From Pseudomonadota bacterium (lineage in GTDB: Bacteria; Pseudomonadota; Gammaproteobacteria; Xanthomonadales; Xanthomonadaceae), in contig JAFEBV010000008.1 in assembly GCA_018242485.1 (NCBI GenBank), forward strand, positions 25,963 to 89,962: a DNA stretch of 64,000 nucleotides, read 5' to 3'. Below, one piece after another: positions 58,750 through 64,000 of this stretch (positions are counted from its first letter, which is position 1; the number at the start of each line of letters is the position of its first letter). The position numbers and the translations under genes are program-made. The notes beneath the pieces were generated by a model that saw nothing but the letters and a program-made list of their open reading frames with translations, was not told the origin of the DNA and searched no databases.

Positions 58750-61700
58750 ATGTATCGCTCCCTTTACCCCAACCGCATCTCCCGTTTGCGTCGCCAGGTG
58801 CTCGTCGCGCTGGCTGGCTTCGCCTGCACCGTGCCGGCATGGGCCGGTGTCAGCATTCCGAACGTGCCTTTGCAGGCGGGCACGACGATCCCGGCGAATG
58901 TCGTGGTGACCTTCGACGACACCGGATCGATGCACTGGCGTTTCATCTATATCCACAACCCCGACGGCTCCCTGCCGACGATCAGTGGCGTGGGCATCAA
59001 TAGTGCCGCCACCGGCAACGAGGCCAGCGCCGACAACTTCAGCAATTGCGACAACTGCGTGGTGACGGGCGACACGACCGCCAACGGCGGCAACAACAAC
59101 GACAAGTACATGGTGGACAAGAGCTACACCACCAATGGCCTGTACTACAACCCGGCGATCGACTACTCGGCGCGCTGGCGCTACCCGGATGGTTCCGCCC
59201 TCAGCGCATCCGACACGACCAACTACCAGGCGGCCTGCAACGACCACAACTACGCCAACTACCATTATTCCGGCGGCGGGCTGGCCATCAACATCAATTG
59301 CAGTACCACGGTGGATCTGAGCCAGTACGTCAACACGTTCTACGTACCCATCAATGCCGCTGGCAACCTCAGCGATCCGACCAACTACTACCGTTACCAG
59401 ATCCGCGGCAACGACACCTCCGGCACGGTCACCCGCAGCCAGCTCATGAAGGGCGTTGCCGCCGGCGCCGCCGGCAGCGGCTGCGAATTCAATACCTACG
59501 CCACCTACAACTGGCGCGGCTGCACCCAGATCACGCCCACCGGCCGCACTGCCAGCGCCGAAATCCAGAACTTCGCCAACTGGTACACCTACTACAACAC
59601 CCGCATCAAGACCGCGAAGGCCGGCCTGTCGTCGGCGTTTTCCGGCCTGACCAACGTGCGTGCGGGCTTCCTGCCGCTCAATTTCAGCGGCAACAACACG
59701 TCCAACGTCTACATTCCGGTCGGCACCGACAACGGCCTGTTCGAGGATCTGGCCGGACCGCCGGCGGTGACCAACAAGAGCAACTGGTACAAGGTCGTGA
59801 TGGGCACCGCAGCGAGCGGCGGTACCGGCCTGCGCGTGGCGCTGGACAAGACCGGCCAGTACTTCGCCAACCAGACCGGCGGCTACCAGAACGGCAACGG
59901 CCCCTACGGGCCGCTGAATCCGGACGGCACGATGCTCTCGTGCCGGCAGAACTTCAACATCACCACCACCGACGGTTACTGGAACGAAACCTACAACGGC
60001 TGGCCGGAAGCGGACGCCAATGCCGGTTATCCGTTTGCCGACCAGAATGGCGGCATGACCACCTTGGCCGACGTCGCCTGGCACTACTGGGCGACCGACC
60101 TGATGCCCGCGCTGGCCAACAACGTGCCGACCAGCGCCGCCGACCCGGCGAACTGGCAGCACATGACCACCTTTACCATTTCAGTCGGCGCCAAGGGCAC
60201 CATCGATCCGGCCACGATCCTGGCCGACATCGCCAGCAACATCCCCTTTACCTGGCCCAAGCCGGTGTCCAACCAGGTCACCACGATCGACGACCTGTTC
60301 CACGCCTCGGTCAACGGTCACGGCAAGTTCGTGGTCGCCTCCAATCCGGTCGGCTTCGTGAATGCCCTGAAGGATGCCCTGGACACGATCGCCGAGCGCA
60401 CGTCCGCATCGTCCAACGTGTCGGTCAACTCCACGCAGCTTTCCACCTCCACCAACCTGTTCCAGGCGATCTTCGTCGCCGGCAAGTGGACCGGCAACCT
60501 GATCGCCTATCCGATCAATACCAGCGGCGTGGTCAGTAACACGCCGGCATGGCAGGCGTCCCAGCAGCTGCTGTCCTTCGCCAACCGCAAGGCCCACGCC
60601 TACACCTGGGCCGCCGGTGCGGGCACCACGTTCCCGACCGCGGGGCAGGTTTCCACGCTGGGCGGCGGCAACGCGGCGCAGGGCACCCTGGTCGCCAATT
60701 ACATACTCGGCGACCAGTCGCAGGAGATCCTGCAGGGCGGTACGTTCCGCAACCGCACCTCCGTGCTCGGCGACTTCGTCGATTCCTCGCCGGCCTACGT
60801 GGCGGGCAACGGCACGACGATCCCGGACATGGTCTACGCGGGCAGCAACGACGGCATGATGCATGCCTTCAATGCGGGCACGGGCGCGGAGATGTTCGAC
60901 TACGTCCCGAGCGGGATCAATTTTACCAATCTGGCCACACTGACCGATCCGCACTATCAGCACAGTTATTTCGTGGATGGCTCGATCGTGGTGTCCACCA
61001 AGGCGCAGACCAAGAACACGGCCGATCCGACCGGCAAGAACATCCTGGTCGGCGTGCTCGGCCGCGGTGGCAACACGGTATATGCGCTGGACGTGAGCGA
61101 TCCGGCGAACTTCGACCAGAGCAAGGTGTTGTGGGAGTACACCGCGCCCGGCCTCGGCAATTCGCTGGGTACGCCGGTGATCACCCGGCTGAACCAGACC
61201 GACGTCAACGGCGATTTTGTCACCGGCGTGGTCATCGGCAATGGCCCCAACAGCGCGAACGGCCATTCCGAGGTCTTCGTGCTGAACATCCGCACCGGCG
61301 CGCTCATCCGCGAGCTCGATACCGGCGTCGGCAACACCGGACTCAATCCCAACGGCATGAGCACGCCCAAGGGCTGGGATGCCGACCGCAACGGCACGAT
61401 CGACACGCTCTATGCGGGCGACCTGCTGGGCAACGTCTGGGAAATCGACGTCTCCGACAGCAACCCGGCCAACTGGATCTCGGTATTCACGAGCGGCGCG
61501 ACATGGCAGCCCCTGTATACCGCCAAGGATTCCACTGGCAAGCCGCAGCCGATTACCTCCGGCTTCACGATCGGCCTGAATCCGTCCGATTTCAGCCGCT
61601 GGATCTTCTTCGGAACCGGTCGCTACCTCACCAGCACCGATCCCGCCGACCAGAGCGTGCAGACGTGGTACGGGATCCAGGATAGCTCCAGCCCCATCAC

Positions 61701-62259
61701 GTCGGTCGTCGCGCGCAACGACACCATCCTCAAGCAGCGCAAGATCGTCGCTTACGGTACCGTGAACGGGAAGACGATCCGCGCCTTCGAGAGCGGAACG
61801 TCGGGCGACATGGCCGGCAAGCAGGGCTGGTACGTGGATCTGCTGAACTACGTCCCGACCCCAGCGGTGCCGCAAGGCGAACGCATCGTCAGCGACTCCG
61901 TCCTGCTGGGCAACATCCTGCTGTCGGCCAGCATCATTCCGTCCAGCAACGATCCTTGCAGCGCCGGCGGCACCGGTTTCGTCAACGCGATCTCGCCGTT
62001 CACCGGCACGGCGTTGTCGAATCCCTTCTTCGATGTCAATGGCGATGGCGTCGTCAACGGCGGCGATAAGATCACCAGCGGCGGCAATGCCTTCGTTCCC
62101 GGCTCGGTCGATCTGGGCGTGGGCATGCCCAGCCTGCCGTCCTTCGTGCAGAAGGTGATCACCGGTACCGGCTCGGCTGGCAACATCGGCCAGATCATCG
62201 TGACCACCCCGACCAACTCGGGCCGCATCTCCTGGCGTGAAGTCCTGATAGGGAACTGA
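58750..62259 (+). CDS. pilY1: type IV pilus tip adhesin PilY1
   Basis: 1169 residues. A signal peptide (LVALAGFACTVPAWA) precedes VVVTFDDTGSMHW, a MIDAS-like DxxGS of the von Willebrand A domain that in PilY1 acts in mechanosensing. The central part is poorly conserved and rich in Asn, Thr, Tyr. From about 680 comes the C-terminal beta-propeller (VYAGSNDGMMHAFNAGTGAEMFDYVPSG, WEYTAPGLGNSLGTPVI), with DVNGDFVTGVVIGNG as a possible calcium loop, and near the end DVNGDGVVNGGDK, a dockerin/EF-hand-like calcium loop. It follows pilX by 16 bases and is followed by pilE two bases after its stop. Confidence 0.93.
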   Translation: MYRSLYPNRISRLRRQVLVALAGFACTVPAWAGVSIPNVPLQAGTTIPANVVVTFDDTGSMHWRFIYIHNPDGSLPTISGVGINSAATGNEASADNFSNCDNCVVTGDTTANGGNNNDKYMVDKSYTTNGLYYNPAIDYSARWRYPDGSALSASDTTNYQAACNDHNYANYHYSGGGLAININCSTTVDLSQYVNTFYVPINAAGNLSDPTNYYRYQIRGNDTSGTVTRSQLMKGVAAGAAGSGCEFNTYATYNWRGCTQITPTGRTASAEIQNFANWYTYYNTRIKTAKAGLSSAFSGLTNVRAGFLPLNFSGNNTSNVYIPVGTDNGLFEDLAGPPAVTNKSNWYKVVMGTAASGGTGLRVALDKTGQYFANQTGGYQNGNGPYGPLNPDGTMLSCRQNFNITTTDGYWNETYNGWPEADANAGYPFADQNGGMTTLADVAWHYWATDLMPALANNVPTSAADPANWQHMTTFTISVGAKGTIDPATILADIASNIPFTWPKPVSNQVTTIDDLFHASVNGHGKFVVASNPVGFVNALKDALDTIAERTSASSNVSVNSTQLSTSTNLFQAIFVAGKWTGNLIAYPINTSGVVSNTPAWQASQQLLSFANRKAHAYTWAAGAGTTFPTAGQVSTLGGGNAAQGTLVANYILGDQSQEILQGGTFRNRTSVLGDFVDSSPAYVAGNGTTIPDMVYAGSNDGMMHAFNAGTGAEMFDYVPSGINFTNLATLTDPHYQHSYFVDGSIVVSTKAQTKNTADPTGKNILVGVLGRGGNTVYALDVSDPANFDQSKVLWEYTAPGLGNSLGTPVITRLNQTDVNGDFVTGVVIGNGPNSANGHSEVFVLNIRTGALIRELDTGVGNTGLNPNGMSTPKGWDADRNGTIDTLYAGDLLGNVWEIDVSDSNPANWISVFTSGATWQPLYTAKDSTGKPQPITSGFTIGLNPSDFSRWIFFGTGRYLTSTDPADQSVQTWYGIQDSSSPITSVVARNDTILKQRKIVAYGTVNGKTIRAFESGTSGDMAGKQGWYVDLLNYVPTPAVPQGERIVSDSVLLGNILLSASIIPSSNDPCSAGGTGFVNAISPFTGTALSNPFFDVNGDGVVNGGDKITSGGNAFVPGSVDLGVGMPSLPSFVQKVITGTGSAGNIGQIIVTTPTNSGRISWREVLIGN

Positions 62260-62261
62260 CG

Positions 62262-62714
62262 ATGGATGCTCGACGGATCGTGCGACACCGCGCCCGGCCG
62301 CATGCCGGGCGCGCCTCCGCGCAGGGTTTCACCCTGATCGAACTGATGATCGTGGTAGCCGTGATCGCGGTGCTCTCCGTCATCGCGTTCTCGTCCTACG
62401 ACTGGGCGGTCGTCAAGTCCCGGCGCAAGGAAGCCGAAGCGTGCCTGTTGCAAGGCGCGCAGTTCATGGAACGCTACTACGCCACCAATCTCAAATACGT
62501 CACTGCGGGCGGGGCTGCGCCTGCGCTGCCGGCCAACATGTGCCCGAGCGATCTCACGCCGTTCTATACGGTCGCCGTCAGCGCAGCGGCCGCCACGACT
62601 TACACGTTGCAGGCGACGCCCTTGGGAGCACAGTTGGCCAAGGACACGACCTGCGGCAATCTGACGGTGAACCAAGCGGGTGCGAGGACGCCTGCCACCA
62701 GCGGTTGCTGGTAG
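62262..62714 (+). CDS. pilE: type IV pilin PilE-like
   Basis: 150 residues. Leader and helix are SAQG/FTLIELMIVVAVIAVLSVIAFSSYDWAVVKSRRKEAEACLLQGAQFMERYYATN, a canonical type IV pilin with Phe at +1 and Glu at +5. The head has three cysteines (EACLL, NMCPSD, TTCGN) plus a terminal C-W, allowing disulfides. It resembles PilE of the P. aeruginosa minor-pilin operon rather than a major pilin. It is the last gene of the operon. Downstream there is about 200 bases of non-coding DNA before the tRNA terminator. Confidence 0.92.
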   Translation: MDARRIVRHRARPHAGRASAQGFTLIELMIVVAVIAVLSVIAFSSYDWAVVKSRRKEAEACLLQGAQFMERYYATNLKYVTAGGAAPALPANMCPSDLTPFYTVAVSAAAATTYTLQATPLGAQLAKDTTCGNLTVNQAGARTPATSGCW

Positions 62715-62917
62715 GCGCAACGCGCGGGCGTTGGCGTGCGATGAGGCGTGGAAGGCCCATCAGCGGGCAGGCTGGGGAGTTGCGTTTTCCCCACCGGATC
62801 GGCGCCAGCAGGGATGCAACTCGCGCCCCTTCCGGCGCATGGCGGGCTTGTCTCCCACGTAAAACCAGCGGCCTGATCGCGACGGCCAAGGCATGTTCAT
62901 TGGCCGGGGTTGACAAC

Positions 62918-62941
62918 AAAAAACCGCGCCGTAGCGCGGTT
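62918..62941 (-). terminator. intrinsic terminator downstream of tRNA-Asn
   Basis: An 8-bp stem AACCGCGC/GCGCGGTT with loop CGTA is followed, on the minus strand, by a T run (six A residues at 62918-62923). It lies 36 bases past the 3' end of the tRNA. Confidence 0.85.
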
Positions 62942-62976
62942 TCAGGGGTGTTGCGGGGTACTGCGGGAAGTGTAGA

Positions 62977-63053
62977 TGGCGCCCGAACTTGGACTCGAAC
63001 CAAGGACCCCCTGATTAACAGTCAAGTGCTCTAACCGGCTGAGCTATTCGGGC
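62977..63053 (-). tRNA. tRNA-Asn (anticodon GTT)
   Basis: Read on the minus strand: acceptor GCCCGAA pairs with TTCGGGC, followed by discriminator G and an encoded CCA. The D-arm has TAGCTCAGCCGGTTAGAGCA, the anticodon stem-loop is CTTGA-CTGTTAA-TCAGG with GTT in place, and the T-arm is GGTTCGAGTCC. 77 bases including CCA. A terminator follows downstream. Confidence 0.96.
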
Positions 63054-63117
63054 GGGCCGCATAGTATGCGTGGCCGGTCGCGGCAGCGCAAGCCGCTGCG
63101 TGCGCCCGAGCGATCCC

Positions 63118-63903
63118 TTACACCACACGGTTGCGGCCTTCCTCCTTGGCGCGGTACAGCGCCGCGTCGGCGCGCGCCAGCAGCGCGTCGGCGCTCTCTG
63201 GCGAAGCCGGATCGCAGGCGCAGATGCCGATGCTGATGGTCACGCCCAGAGCGGCGGTCTCGACCTGCGTGCGCAGGCGTTCGGCCACCTCGCGCATCGT
63301 CGGCAGGTCGCAGTCCGGGGCGACGATCGCGAATTCCTCGCCGCCGTAGCGCGCGACAAGGGTGTCGCCGCGCACGCCATCGGCCAGCAGACGCGCCACC
63401 CGGCGCAGCAGTTCGTCGCCTGCCTGATGGCCGTGGCCGTCGTTGTAGGCCTTGAAGTGATCCACGTCGGCCATCGCCAGTCCGAGCGGACGCCCGCGAA
63501 CCGGCACGCGTTGCAGGCATTCCTCCAGAAAGCCGTCGAAGCGGCGGCGATTGGCGATCCCGGTCAGGCCATCGCGGTCGGCCAGATCCTGCAATCGCAG
63601 GTTGACGCGCTCCAGATCCTGCGTGCGCGCATGCACCAGCCGATCCAGTTCGATATTGTGCTCGCGCAGGTGGCGCACGCGCCGGCGCTGGCGCTGGATC
63701 AGTCCGGCGGCGATGGCGGCGCAGCCCAGCACGATCAGCAGGGGAACGACCCAGCGGCGCTCGTACCAGCGGGGCACCACGACGAAGCGCAGCGGCGCGC
63801 CTTCCACCGGCGCCGCTCCCGTGTGGCGGGCGCGTACATGCACGGTGTAATCGCCCGGCGGTAGCGCGAAGTATCGGTAGTCGGCCCTGCAGAATCGCCG
63901 CAA
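63118..63903 (-). CDS. GGDEF diguanylate cyclase with unresolved 5' end
   Basis: About 260 residues are seen. The end of a Y_Y_Y-type sensor domain (YFALPPGDYTVHVRARHTG) leads to one membrane helix (about 53-70, VVPLLIVLGCAAIAAGLI), a coiled coil (QRRRVRHLREHNIELDRLVHARTQDLERVNLRLQDL) and a GGDEF domain with the active motif RYGGEEFAIVAPD. The inhibitory site is altered (RGDT in place of RxxD), so product inhibition may be lost. It makes cyclic-di-GMP. The in-frame start at 63903 is a TTG without ribosome site; the frame stays open to the window edge at 64000 without an ATG. The usual large propeller sensor is missing, so it may be truncated, frameshifted or continue outside. Confidence 0.8.
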   Translation of the reverse strand: MRRFCRADYRYFALPPGDYTVHVRARHTGAAPVEGAPLRFVVVPRWYERRWVVPLLIVLGCAAIAAGLIQRQRRRVRHLREHNIELDRLVHARTQDLERVNLRLQDLADRDGLTGIANRRRFDGFLEECLQRVPVRGRPLGLAMADVDHFKAYNDGHGHQAGDELLRRVARLLADGVRGDTLVARYGGEEFAIVAPDCDLPTMREVAERLRTQVETAALGVTISIGICACDPASPESADALLARADAALYRAKEEGRNRVV

Positions 63904-64000
63904 GCCGCATGAACATTGACTCTCGTGCCTCTGGACAGATTCACGAATCTCCGGAAAATCGACGCATATCGCAAGATTCCTGAGGGATTTCGCCGATGAG

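Noticed and set aside
62715..62917. additional pilin-related frame after pilE
   Set aside because: Short frames overlap in several directions, none has a start with ribosome site or pilin leader.

Overview
The window is high-GC DNA (about two-thirds G+C by eye) from a gammaproteobacterium, most likely of the order Lysobacterales (Xanthomonadales: Lysobacter, Rhodanobacter or Xanthomonas relatives). Pointers are the TonB receptor beside a TPR-sulfotransferase, the oxyR/ahpC/ahpD group, the serC-pheA-hisC-aroA operon, the fimU-pilVWXY1E minor-pilin operon beside an AlgZ-type kinase, and many short GC-rich palindromes between genes. No species is assigned. Apart from one island it reads as ordinary chromosome.

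Layout. 1-1500: envelope genes and a DUF3501 gene. 1.7-6.5 kb: peroxide and oxidative stress (iron-sulfur CCG protein, rubrerythrin, OxyR, AhpC, AhpD) with a well-formed OxyR operator. 6.5-11 kb: a Pycsar-effector-like membrane protein, prmC, a PhoH-like ATPase, and gcvR/bcp with a 53-residue membrane protein between them. 11-18 kb: TPR-sulfotransferase, TonB receptor, HNH nuclease and a two-domain protein of unknown function.

18086-24534 is the accessory island. Two IS1-like elements of 3333 and 3092 bp lie head-to-tail with only an 8-bp target duplication (GGATTCCG) before, between and after them. Each has inverted repeats beginning GGTAGTG and one IS1-like transposase at the inner end. Each also carries cargo. 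The first carries a small HTH protein, an AAA/DUF4143 ATPase and two translationally coupled small proteins. The second carries an unknown 213-residue protein, an XRE-ImmA/IrrE protein and a KGG-rich basic protein. The pair sits about 15 bp upstream of a candidate rpsO promoter. This is the most unusual part of the window.

24.5-34.8 kb: rpsO and pnp, an SDR, then leucine catabolism (HMG-CoA lyase, a biotin-dependent carboxylase alpha subunit, a methylglutaconyl-CoA hydratase-like enzyme) interrupted by a DUF559 nuclease-like gene whose C-terminus is translated repeat DNA. 34.9-37.1 kb: a Fur-box-preceded FTR1 permease, a cupredoxin and an outer-membrane protein. 37-47 kb: pncC, a persulfide-dioxygenase-like hydrolase, and a lipid/polyester storage neighbourhood (two phasin-like proteins, TetR regulator, acyl-CoA-binding protein, two-domain fatty acyl-CoA reductase, patatin, PHA-system protein). 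47-55 kb: FHA protein, serC-pheA-hisC-aroA, ppnN. 54.7-62.7 kb: AlgZ-like kinase divergent from the minor-pilin operon. 62.9-64 kb: tRNA-Asn and a GGDEF protein whose 5' end is unresolved at the window edge.
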